This document shows positions 45,598 to 54,700 of a stretch of 64,000 nt of DNA, one piece after another. A program made the position numbers and the translations under genes. This stretch comes from Pseudaminobacter salicylatoxidans (GTDB lineage: Bacteria > Pseudomonadota > Alphaproteobacteria > Rhizobiales > Rhizobiaceae): assembly GCF_003148475.1 (NCBI RefSeq), contig NZ_QGGG01000008.1, forward strand, positions 62,001 to 126,000. Reading direction: 5' to 3'. The notes beneath the pieces were generated by a model. That model was not told the DNA's origin. It searched no databases and was given only the letters and a program-made list of their open reading frames with translations. Within the stretch, counting starts at the first letter, position 1. Every line of letters starts with the position of its first letter.

Positions 45598-46293
45598 GTT
45601 GCGGCTGGACCGCGTTTTCTGAACTGCTAAGCTGCCGCCAGCGGCGTCAAGCATATCGCCGGTGTTGCGGCTGGACCGCGTTTTCTGAACTGCTAAGCTC
45701 GCAAGCCTTCCCAGCATCATACCTCTCCGGTTGCGGCTGGACCGCGTTTTCTGAACTGCTAAGCTGCCCGGTTTCACGCAAAGCTCTGCCGCCGAGTTGC
45801 GGCTGGACCGCGTTTTCTGAACTGCTAAGCTACAGCCTGAATGGCATCGCCCACTGTCATCGTTGCGGCTGGACCGCGTTTTCTGAACTGCTAAGCTACT
45901 GGACAAAGGCGGCATGCTTCTTGTGCTGTTGCGGCTGGACCGCGTTTTCTGAACTGCTAAGCTGGACCCTCATGGCGCTCGGTACGCAGAGCGGTTGCGG
46001 CTGGACCGCGTTTTCTGAACTGCTAAGCTTGCTGAAACGATTGGTGACGAGCCCGTACAGTTGCGGCTGGACCGCGTTTTCTGAACTGCTAAGCTGGCGG
46101 GTGAATGCGTCGAGCACCCTTTCCTGTTGCGGCTGGACCGCGTTTTCTGAACTGCTAAGCTTGCGCGCGACATCGAAGAACAGCGTGCCCTGTTGCGGCT
46201 GGACCGCGTTTTCTGAACTGCTAAGCTCAAGCGGCCCGAGTACGAACACCCCGACGAGTTGCGGCTGGACCGCGTTTTCTGAACTGCTAAGCT
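45598..46293 (+). CRISPR. Type II-C CRISPR array, 11 repeats and 10 spacers
   Basis: Eleven copies of one 36-base repeat (beginning GTTGCGGCTGGACCGCG, ending GAACTGCTAAGCT) start every 66 bases at 45598, 45664, 45730, 45796, 45862, 45928, 45994, 46060, 46126, 46192 and 46258. All copies appear identical. The ten spacers are all 30 bases and all different. The crRNA direction is taken as plus because the tracrRNA (plus strand, 51054 on) is complementary to the plus-strand repeat and because repeats of this subtype start GTTG. Because 66 is divisible by three, long open frames cross the array; these are not genes. The 119 bases before the first repeat (45479-45597) show no obvious leader signal. 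Confidence 0.98.
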
Positions 46294-46296
46294 CGG

Positions 46297-46357
46297 TGGC
46301 CGTCGATCTTCCTGATTTCAAAGGGAAAATCGACGGTCACGGCGCAGAAAAAGCGCC
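46297..46357. other. Hairpins between the array end and cas2
   Basis: Just beyond the last repeat, TGGCCGTCGAT (46297-46307) pairs with ATCGACGGTCA (46329-46339) with one G-T pair. GGCGC (46341-46345) pairs with GCGCC (46353-46357) around an A-rich loop. They could end array transcripts coming from the left or cas transcripts coming from the right; there is no T-run to decide. Confidence 0.5.
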
Positions 46358-46365
46358 TCATGGCC

Positions 46366-46728
46366 CTAGAACAGGGCAAGCTGATCAGGGTTTTTCTTTT
46401 GCCTTCGGCGGGCCTGATCGGAAAAGCGGACGATATTTTCATACTGCCTGTCCGTGAACTGAAAGACATAGATGTCACCCCATTCCGGCAGGTGTGATTC
46501 GATCTTGCGCAGGTAAGTCTCGAACTGCTCCTTGCCACTGCAGAAACGCAGATAGTTGGAAAGCTGGCTCATTTCGAAGCCCATGTCGAGCAGATACTGA
46601 CGGAATTTCGTGGCCGCCTTGCGCTGCTTCTTCGTTTCCACCGGCAGATCGAACGTCACTAAAATCCACATCAGCCTGTATCCACTGAGATGAGCGGGCC
46701 CCATATTTGCTTTGGCTGGCACCGTCAT
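46366..46728 (-). CDS. cas2: CRISPR-associated endonuclease Cas2
   Basis: Cas2 joins Cas1 to form the spacer-integration complex. The 120-residue protein has the ferredoxin-like core with the conserved Asp in 'WILVTFDLPVETKKQRKAATKFRQYLLDMGFEMSQLSNYLRFC' (D27) and 'GDIYVFQFTDRQYENI'. The ATG at 46728 overlaps the cas1 stop (ATGA). A start at 46704 (MGPAHLSGYRLMW) is also possible. It is the last cas gene before the array. Confidence 0.95.
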   Translation of the reverse strand: MTVPAKANMGPAHLSGYRLMWILVTFDLPVETKKQRKAATKFRQYLLDMGFEMSQLSNYLRFCSGKEQFETYLRKIESHLPEWGDIYVFQFTDRQYENIVRFSDQARRRQKKNPDQLALF

Positions 46729-47663
46729 GGCGCCGGTGCCCCAAGTCCCAGAAGGGCAAGCGGCGGCGGCATGCCAGGCAGTTCCAGCACGGCCTGCCGG
46801 GTTTCGAAGCTCAGGGCCAAAGAATGCACGAAGCGCTGAACCTGCACCGAAAGTGGCGAAAGCCCGACCGGCGTCTCCAGGTCGAACGTCGTCAGCGATG
46901 TCAGCGCGCGCTTGGCTTCCGGGGTCACGGTTTCGACCCCCTGCTTCATCAGGTTGAGCACGATCTGGTCCACCAGCGGCCGGTACGGCTCCATGAGGTC
47001 GTCAGCCAGCGCAAAGGCATTGGCGCGATTGGAGTGGAATATACCCGGCGTCGGATGCAGTCCGGCCGCGCAGATCGCACGCGAGAGCGTGGCCCGCAGG
47101 ACAGTATAGCCATAGTTAAGCAGCGCATTCGCGCCATCGGCATCGGTGTCGCGTTGAAACTCCTTGCCGAACAGCGTCTTCCAATAGCGCCGCGCCGCCT
47201 GCGCTTCCAGATTGTCGGGATCGCCCGAGCGCACCTTGCGCGCCAGAAGGTCGAAGCCGCCGCCTTCGGCACCATTTGCCGTCAGCACATACCCCTGCAT
47301 GCGGATTTTCGCGGCGATGACAACCTGCCAGAGCCGTTTCTTCAGCGGTCGCGACGCCTCCAGTTGCGCCCGCATGCGCGCGCCCTGAGCATGATGGCCT
47401 TGCAGCGGCCAAATGCAGGAAACCGGCGCGTGGTTCGAGCCACACAAAACCACCGGAACATTGCGCTCCGCCAACCGCGTGAACACGGTATTGCTCCATG
47501 TCGTGCCATGGGCATGCACGATCAAGGCGCCGATATCGTCCAGGGCAACACGGCCCTTTTCCTCACCACTATCGCTGATGGTGAGAAAACCGCGATGGAC
47601 GGCCAGATACAGACCGTCTGTCGCTATATCGACGACACGCTCCATGCGCCAAGTCTGGCGCAC
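46725..47663 (-). CDS. cas1: CRISPR-associated integrase Cas1
   Basis: Cas1 is the metal-dependent integrase that inserts new spacers. In the 312-residue product the predicted metal ligands are present: E153 ('NLEAQAARRYWKTLFG'), H210 ('GIFHSNRANAFALADDLMEPYRPLVD') and the acidic D221/D222/E225 cluster. The length is typical for type II. The frame can start at a GTG (47663) or the ATG at 47645 (MERVVDIATDGLYL); neither has a clear ribosome site, and coupling to cas9 16-34 bases upstream is likely. Confidence 0.96.
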   Translation of the reverse strand: MRQTWRMERVVDIATDGLYLAVHRGFLTISDSGEEKGRVALDDIGALIVHAHGTTWSNTVFTRLAERNVPVVLCGSNHAPVSCIWPLQGHHAQGARMRAQLEASRPLKKRLWQVVIAAKIRMQGYVLTANGAEGGGFDLLARKVRSGDPDNLEAQAARRYWKTLFGKEFQRDTDADGANALLNYGYTVLRATLSRAICAAGLHPTPGIFHSNRANAFALADDLMEPYRPLVDQIVLNLMKQGVETVTPEAKRALTSLTTFDLETPVGLSPLSVQVQRFVHSLALSFETRQAVLELPGMPPPLALLGLGAPAP

Positions 47664-47678
47664 GGAGGTAAAACAATC

Positions 47679-50600
47679 CTAAATTGCAATTGTTTTCAAT
47701 TTTTGGTTGCTGGTCATGCGGCTTTCCCGATCACGCGGCCCGGGATCGTAAACCCTGCCGGTTTCATCGATGCGGATCTGCCGCGCCTTTATCTCACGCA
47801 GGCCATTTGCCGTTTTGGAGAAATATTTGAAGGGGTCGTCCCGGTTGGCATCACGCGCCTTGAGACTGCCGCCCTCATTGTTCCGGGCAAAGACAATCTG
47901 ACCCGAACTGGCGAATTTCACCACCCGCGCAATCGTGTAGCCATCGCTCGGATGCTCATAGGCCACCATATCGTTCTGCTGCAGGCTCAGCACCTTGCGC
48001 GCGGTTGGATTTGCCTTGCGCACCGGCGATTCCCACCCCTTCTGATGCGCATCGAACATGGAGATGACTTCGGCCTGCCACTTGCCATCCTTCATTTCCC
48101 ATACATCGTAGCGATAGTTGGCGTCGCCTTTGTAGCCCTTGTAGACATTGCCGTCCTTGTCGCGGATTGGGATCACCGCCAGCGTTTCGGTGACACGTAC
48201 CCGGCGGATGCCCCGATATTTCGGATCGTTGCGCGCAAAATCGAGCAGCGCCTGCTGCAATTCCTTTCCCGAAAGCCCGCCGGCCGCCGAATAGAGCCGC
48301 GCGCGCAGTTCGTCGTCACGGATCGCGGGAATGTCCTTGTCGGTCAGCGAAAGCAGCATCTTGCGACGCACCACGATGGTGTTGCCTCTGGCATCCACTT
48401 CGCCGGTCAGGCCATAAGCGGTGTCGTTGTGCAGCTTGCCTGCCGTCTGCCACTTGCCTTTGTCATCAAGCCCAACGGTGCCGTGGTCGGGCTTGTGGCT
48501 GACGACGATGTTGTCGAGCGCCTGCTGCAGATCATCCCGGAAGTGCTCCCACGGCACCGGAATGCCCTTGACCACATCTTCCAGTTCCTGCTCCTCGCGC
48601 CGCGCGGCCTCCGTGGAAATTCTCTGCAGCATCGAACGCGTGGTGACGCCGACAACCGCCGCGTCAATGGCATGGTGGCGATGGTCATTGCGATTTTTCG
48701 CATCGCTGTAGTTGTGATCGGGCAGCAGGGTGTTGAGCCCCCAGTGGCGACGCAGCATTTCCGTCATGCGGCCGGGAATGACACGCACCCGCCACTGCTC
48801 GTGTTTCTCGGGATAGAGCGAGCAAAGATATTCGCGCGCCAGCCGCGACAGATATTGCGTGTCCGTGAGCTGCCGGTCGAGAAAGCCGCTATCGGCGTCG
48901 AAATCCGCCATGGCGTCGCGCGCAAAGCGCCAGCGCTTGGGCTTGGGCAGGCGGTTGGCGCGCTCGAGAATCTCATCGTAGTGATTGGCCCATTCCGTCA
49001 CTTCGGAAGGCGCGCGGTTGCGCTTCACGCGGTTGGCTTCCTTGAGGCACAGCAGCTTATTACCCTGCCCGTCATCCAGCGTGCGGGAATAGGGCAGGAT
49101 GTGATCGACATCCACCGCACCGGAAAACAGCATGGAAATGCTGATCGGCTTGCCGGTATAGATGCAGCAGCGATCCTCCGGCTTTGCCGGATTGAGCTCT
49201 TCCCAGAGCTTCAGCAACAAGCGGTTGTAGCCATTGTCGACGAGAGCCGGAGTATCTTTCCGGAGTTCCGCGATTTTTTCCGAACGCTGCCGCGCCGCGC
49301 GCGTGTTTTCGCCGATACGGCGATTGATCTCCACCTTTTTCTTCTCGCTTGTCTTCAGATCGCGCGCCAGTTCGACTGCGATTTCGGCCGGCTTGCCGAA
49401 ACGCCTGATCAGCCCGTTGACCAGTCTTTGCAGCTGGTTGAGCCCGATATGGACTGTGGGGTTTGTGATGCGGCCTTTCCGGACATCGTATTCGTCTTCC
49501 AGATCGCCTGTGCCCGGGGGAATGCTGCGGGCAACAACCTCCTGATATTTCGGCAGTTCATCGAAAATTTCACCGGTACCGAAATAGGAATGGTTGTAGC
49601 CGGCGCGCTCGGCCGCCTTAGCCTCGGGAATGACATCCGCCCTGAGTTCCTCCAACATGGTCGACAAGGCGGTGTGACCGAGCCGGCCGTAGCCTTCCGG
49701 CAGATGGCAGGCGGCCACGGCCTCGGCCGCATCGTCGGACAGGCCATGCGTTTCCACCAGCCACTGGTGAAGGACAAACGGGTTTTCCTCCTCCTGGATA
49801 CGCTCGATCACCTTCCATTGGCTATCCATGGAGAGCGTGTTCCAGCGCGGCCCGAAAAGCCCCTTGGCCGAAAGCGCCGCAGTAACCTCGTCGCCGGCCA
49901 TATCCACGCGGTTTTCGCTTTCCTTGTTGAAGCGCATGTCCGGCGTCAGCTTCAGGTCCTTGCGCAACGTCTTATATTTCGCCGTCTTCGCGCCACGCAG
50001 TTTTAACACCAGCGCATCGCGTTCATCCAACGTCAGCTTGCGTTGGGAAAGGTCCGGCGCCACGACCTCCAGTTCATTCACTTCCTTGTAGAGCCTGAAG
50101 GCCTGGAACAGCGGATGCGCCTTGGCCAGACGCTGTTCGAGCGGGTTGAAGGTGCAACTGCCGATGCGCGGCTTCTTCAGCGGACGCTGATGGAAGATCA
50201 CCTTGAACAGATGCTCGCCGCGCGCCTCGGTGAGAACATCAGGATAGTGCACCGCCTGCGCGTCCCAGATGTGCCGGAACTCTTCCTCGAGCAGGCTGCG
50301 GACGGGATAGAAATCATAACCATCGTCGAGAATGACGCTGCTGCCCGCACGCAGGCGCACATGCAGCCCCTGGGCGCGGCGCGATGCCAGAAACACACCG
50401 AGCGTTTCGGCCTTCGCCTCGCGAATGGCGTCGCGCAGGCGGTCTATGCCAATGGCTATCTTGCCCTTGTCGTTGTCACGCCGATCGGTCTTGCGGTTGG
50501 ACTTGAAACCGCGACGCTGGCCCAGATGAAACAGCGCGCGTCCGATGTGGTGAAGCGGCAACTTCTCCGTGAGCGCGCGGGCACGCAGGTTGAGCGGGTC

Positions 50601-50939
50601 GTTGGCGGGTGCATTTCTGTCGGCGCTGTCGGCCGTCTCGCGCAGCAGCCGTTCACGCTCGTCCTTCCCGCCCGGCATGAGGCCGTATTCGGCAAGCGTT
50701 CGCAGGGTCGCCTTCTGGCGACGCTTGGTCCGGTCGCGCCGGCGTGCGGCTGCCTTGGCCTCACGGCGGGCAACGGCCAGCGAGGTCTTCGATTGCGGAT
50801 CGCGCCCGTCGGAATAAATGCGCACCCCGGCATCGGCAATGGCCACGGGATGACCTGCGGCGCTAAGCCGAAAGACACACCAGCCAATGGAATTGGTGCC
50901 CATGTCAAATGCGTAAGAAACTGGCTGCCTGAAAGGCAT
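47679..50939 (-). CDS. cas9: CRISPR-associated endonuclease Cas9, type II-C
   Basis: Cas9 is the RNA-guided DNA nuclease of the system. The chosen ATG (MPFRQPVSYAFDMGTNSIGW) follows GGGGAGGGG, giving 1086 residues, the compact II-C size. RuvC-I has D12 ('AFDMGTNSIGW'). An Arg-rich bridge helix lies at about residues 57-82. RuvC-II has E523 ('IAVELARDLK'), and the HNH nuclease has H613 ('VDHILPYSRTLDDGQGNKLL'). RuvC-III has H755/H756 and D759 ('DHRHHAIDAAVVG'). The C-terminal ~200 residues form the PAM-interacting region. All catalytic residues are present, so it should be active. cas1 and cas2 follow; there is no csn2 or cas4. The open frame could be read from a TTG 30 bases earlier. Confidence 0.98.
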   Translation of the reverse strand: MPFRQPVSYAFDMGTNSIGWCVFRLSAAGHPVAIADAGVRIYSDGRDPQSKTSLAVARREAKAAARRRDRTKRRQKATLRTLAEYGLMPGGKDERERLLRETADSADRNAPANDPLNLRARALTEKLPLHHIGRALFHLGQRRGFKSNRKTDRRDNDKGKIAIGIDRLRDAIREAKAETLGVFLASRRAQGLHVRLRAGSSVILDDGYDFYPVRSLLEEEFRHIWDAQAVHYPDVLTEARGEHLFKVIFHQRPLKKPRIGSCTFNPLEQRLAKAHPLFQAFRLYKEVNELEVVAPDLSQRKLTLDERDALVLKLRGAKTAKYKTLRKDLKLTPDMRFNKESENRVDMAGDEVTAALSAKGLFGPRWNTLSMDSQWKVIERIQEEENPFVLHQWLVETHGLSDDAAEAVAACHLPEGYGRLGHTALSTMLEELRADVIPEAKAAERAGYNHSYFGTGEIFDELPKYQEVVARSIPPGTGDLEDEYDVRKGRITNPTVHIGLNQLQRLVNGLIRRFGKPAEIAVELARDLKTSEKKKVEINRRIGENTRAARQRSEKIAELRKDTPALVDNGYNRLLLKLWEELNPAKPEDRCCIYTGKPISISMLFSGAVDVDHILPYSRTLDDGQGNKLLCLKEANRVKRNRAPSEVTEWANHYDEILERANRLPKPKRWRFARDAMADFDADSGFLDRQLTDTQYLSRLAREYLCSLYPEKHEQWRVRVIPGRMTEMLRRHWGLNTLLPDHNYSDAKNRNDHRHHAIDAAVVGVTTRSMLQRISTEAARREEQELEDVVKGIPVPWEHFRDDLQQALDNIVVSHKPDHGTVGLDDKGKWQTAGKLHNDTAYGLTGEVDARGNTIVVRRKMLLSLTDKDIPAIRDDELRARLYSAAGGLSGKELQQALLDFARNDPKYRGIRRVRVTETLAVIPIRDKDGNVYKGYKGDANYRYDVWEMKDGKWQAEVISMFDAHQKGWESPVRKANPTARKVLSLQQNDMVAYEHPSDGYTIARVVKFASSGQIVFARNNEGGSLKARDANRDDPFKYFSKTANGLREIKARQIRIDETGRVYDPGPRDRESRMTSNQKLKTIAI

Positions 50940-51053
50940 AACCACCCCTCCCCTAGTAACTTCCCCCAATAATCACCTATCACCTCACCCCAAAAACTCC
51001 AATAGAAGCGTGCTTGACAAAGCAGAGTTACTGTGGAACTTTCATATATGTAA

Positions 51054-51132
51054 CAGTTCAGAAAACGCGGTCTGGCCGTTAACAAGCTAAGACAGCACCA
51101 GATAAGGCGCTCGCTCCGGCGGGCGCTTTTTT
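51054..51132 (+). ncRNA. tracrRNA
   Basis: On the plus strand, divergent from cas9, bases 51054-51072 (CAGTTCAGAAAACGCGGTC) are a perfect 19-nt complement of the CRISPR repeat. After a bulge (TGG) complementarity continues with CCG and TTAAC. The tail ends in a terminator stem, GCGCTCGC (51107-51114) with GCGGGCGC (51119-51126, one G-T pair), loop TCCG, then TTTTTTCTTTT. A TTGACA at 51014-51019 could be the -35; an AT-rich stretch (TTCATATAT) at 51041-51049 could supply the -10, though spacing is long. The true 5' end is likely between 51046 and 51054. Confidence 0.9.
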
Positions 51133-51343
51133 CTTTTGAGGTGACGCCTCGGCGATCATCTCCTGAACGCGTCGCTCCCGACCGGACCGCTGTGGCCGAC
51201 GCAACGTCGCACTCCGCAAGATCGGACCAACGTCATCCTTACCCGAAATCAGTCATTGATGACCGTCGACGCATCGGCTATGAAGCGCAGGATCGGTCGG
51301 CCAGTTGCCCGATTGCGCGGAAGTTTCTCCATATTTCCGCGAG

Positions 51344-51414
<71 letters not shown>

Positions 51415-51420
<6 letters not shown>

Positions 51421-51621
51421 AATACCGCCGATTACCCTCTGTTGCCGCCGATAGCCGCCGAAACTACGCCCGCGCAAAGAGCGTGAGACGGCCCTTGCGC
51501 GAAAAAGCGTAGAAACGGCGGTGTTTGGCGGTGGAAAAGTTCGAATCGTTTCCGGTTGATTGGTCGATTTTGACCCTGCGCAGACGTGGTTTATGGATCA
51601 CTAAACGACCGCTATGCGCCC
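51415..51621 (+). repeat. Left direct repeat of the island (att-containing)
   Basis: The 207 bases start at GCGCCA, the tRNA 3' end, and run to CGCTATGCGCCC. They match 60421-60626 at roughly nine of ten positions, with long identical blocks such as GAAACTACGCCCGC, GTAGAAACGGCGGTGTTTGG and GGTCGATTTTGACCCTGCG. The first part repeats the phrase CCGCCGA three times. No convincing protein is encoded. The last 100 bases before the NTPase stop (51622-51721) show nothing recognisable. Confidence 0.88.
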
Positions 51622-51721
51622 CCAATTCGGCCGTTGAGCAGAACCTAGCAGCTTCCCAAAACCAGCCATTCGGTCGAACAAATTGCGCAGCTCACGCTCT
51701 GCCAGCCGGACGCCCCAAACA

Positions 51722-54700
51722 TCAATGGTCTCGTCGCGAAGCTTTCTTCGCGTGCCAGAATCTAAGAGTCCCGTCATCCCGTCTGAGTCCAATAAGGATA
51801 AGCTTTACTCCGTTTGTAGCATCATAGTCGCGTGATGATCTGTATTTCCAAAGCTTCAGTTTGAAAACGAGTTGCTTCTCCACGGCGGACAGCATCGAAG
51901 CAAGCCAATCGGCCGAAGCCCATAGAATTTCACCATCGTTATTGTGGCGATATCTGGTGTCGTCGGGATTGGGACTCCAACTCCCCCAGACTTGGCTGCG
52001 CAGAGCGAGACTTCCATCGGCCGTGCACCAATCACCGCCGTTTGGTTCATTGACTAACTTGAGGCGTTTGGTGAGGTTGATTCCAAGACGAGGTCTCCCG
52101 GCGGGACCTTTCGCGGCGATTTCGTCGCCGATGTCGATGCCGAGACCGTGGGTCTCGGGTGCCCACACCAAGGGAGCGAAGGGGCTCTTTTCGCGATAGC
52201 GCTGATCATAGTAGCCCTCGTCCCAGAACTCCGGGAGCAAGAGGTCATGGCTGGGTTGCCTGGCGAGTGCGGTGCAGCGGCCTACAGCGCCCTTTCGCTC
52301 CGTCAGTGCCGACACGATACTCACCGAGACGCCGTCCGGCGATGACCAGCGCCCGTACAGCGGAAACTGCGCATCGTCCGGGGTGTCCCGGAAGCCTAGC
52401 TTACGCAAAACCGTTTGCTGATCCTGCAGCGTTTCCTGTTGGCCAATCCTATTGCCCAGCAGGTCTTCCTTTGCCTGTTGGGGGATCGGGTCCTTCCAGT
52501 CCGATAGCCATAAGCCGTCATCAAATGTAACGTCATAGCGATCGCGCCATTCCGTCCAGGGCGAGAGCTCTTCGGTTTCATAGCTGCGAACGACCACAGG
52601 TAGCTTCTTTGAAAGGCTCGTGGCAGCACTGAGCAGCGCGTGCCGTTGAACGTGTTCACGGAAGAATTCATATCGATCGTCGCGGTCCCATTGGTACCGG
52701 TCGCGGCCGGGGAAGCTGTCCAGGGAGGTTGCCTCCGGCCATAGGCGCACGATCTCGGCCGCAATGGCGTCTTCCGCCGTTGCCTTCGCGACATTGAACA
52801 GCCGGGCCAAGTTGTCGATTTCTGTTTTTGTGAACTCGTAGCCGAATCGAAAACCTGACGTGGGTTTTCCCGCGGGCGGGTGGGTGTCGTCGGTGACGAT
52901 TCCCTTCTGCGGCTTATCGATCTCATCCTGCAACGCGTCCAGCGCAGCGCCATGCTCTCGCTCGCTGCTGATGTGCCGCAAACAACGGACAAGGTGGACT
53001 TTATGTATGAGGTGCAGGTCGCTTCTTTGAGAAAGAGCCAACAACTTGGGCCAAAGCGGCCGCATCATTTGTCCGTGGCGCAACGCGGTCCGCGCCAGCC
53101 CCATCAGCAACCACTGCTGGGAGTTCTGAAACGGCAGCTTCCGATCCGGTGATGCCAGTGTTGCGACTTCTCTTCTGTCGAAGCGATCAAGCAGCAGGCC
53201 GAGATCGTTGACGAGCCCCAACTCGGCAAGTGTTCTCAGCCCCCTTGCAGCCGTCCAGCGGACATATGCGTCGTCATCGCCGAGGAGATGCCAAATCACG
53301 TCGGCAACGAAGTCATCCTCGTTCCCTGCAACTGCTTGTTCAGGACGAAAGGCGCCTTCTCCGATCTCGTCAGCTATGCGGGATGCAGGCCCGGACAGCA
53401 GTAACTCCAGCGCTTCTAACCCGGCCTGGCCCGACGTTACGTCGGTCAGCGCCGTTGCCAGTTGAAGCCACTCATCACTTCCGAAATCGACCTCATCCGC
53501 CACGACCTTGTTTAGAACGAGCTCCAATGCAAAGAGATTGTCGCCGCACAAATCCGACAGCTGGCGGACGCCGCGCGCGACATTGGAGAACTGGCCTTCG
53601 AGAAATTCCGAGGCCTTGTTCGCGAACAGTCGTCCAACCAGCGACTTTGCGTTTGAGACGAGATGCGCGGTGGAACCGCTCCAGACGCGAAAACAGTCGG
53701 TGAGGATTTCAAGGGACTGCGTGTAATTCAACTCGGTCGCGTCGCAGATCGCGAACAAAAATGCCAAACGCTTCGCGTATGGACACGCATCCCGCAACTC
53801 GGCGTAAAAGCGCCGCCGAGCATCGTAGGAAAATTGTATCTTCTCATCGATGGCCTTCAGCGCACTGTCGATCGAACTTGCCGACGACAGATCGCAGTTC
53901 TCGACCAACGCTGAGATGAAGTAGCTCATATCCTCTTTGGTCGATTTTGGGGTCTGCTCGGTCAGGATATCGGGTGAGGAGTTGTTCCGACTGTTATACG
54001 CATCCTGCTTGCGCTTGGCCTCGATCCTGAGCTGTTCGATCGCCTCTCGCTCCTCGGTCGTGATGGCGTTCGGATACTGATTGGCGGTCTCTAGGTAACT
54101 TTCCCAGAGCGAGGGCCAGGCGGCGTCCGGGTGTTCGGAGCGTAGTTTCGAGATGATCGCCTGAAAAATGCGCCTCTGATCCGCTGGTACGGACAATTTC
54201 AGTAAATCGGCGACCGCGTCTCCGGAGCGCCAGTCCCACCAGCCGTGATCTTCACAGATCGTAAGGACAAAGGCGGCGCGGCGTGGATCGAGATTGCCGT
54301 TTTCGGCTAGAAAGCATGCAAGCTGCGGCAAGCCGTAAGATAGCTTCGCTACATCCTGATCGTGCCATCGCACCAACTTAGTGATTGCCGGAAAACCTAT
54401 TGAGTTGGCAGCGGCGCGAGCGAACAATGTCCATCCGAACTTGCTTGGCTCGCCAGCCGCAATGATCTGGCAAAGATTCATCAGCCGCTGCGCTAGTGCG
54501 GGTTTCAGAAAGCCGCCTTTCTGAACCGCTGCAAAATGAAGCAGCGAGTAGATTTCCTCGTAGCTCTCTCCGCCCATTTGGTCCAACTGGGCCAAGCCTT
54601 GTCGATAGTATTCACGGGCCTCTTCAACGCCCATGGGCACAAGGGAAGCCGCAAGGTCGGCGTAGGAATCTCCACGCTGACCGATATTGTCATCCTGACG

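Noticed and set aside
45321-46457. Long open frames through the CRISPR array with repeating CGWTAFSELLS-like peptides
   Set aside because: The 66-base period of repeat plus spacer is divisible by three, so frames stay open by chance. They are not protein repeats.
46707-50006. A 1099-codon open frame on the plus strand opposite cas9, cas1 and part of cas2
   Set aside because: It lies entirely antisense to cas genes with clear catalytic motifs. Its translation is rich in Arg, His and Gln, typical of a GC-rich antisense shadow.
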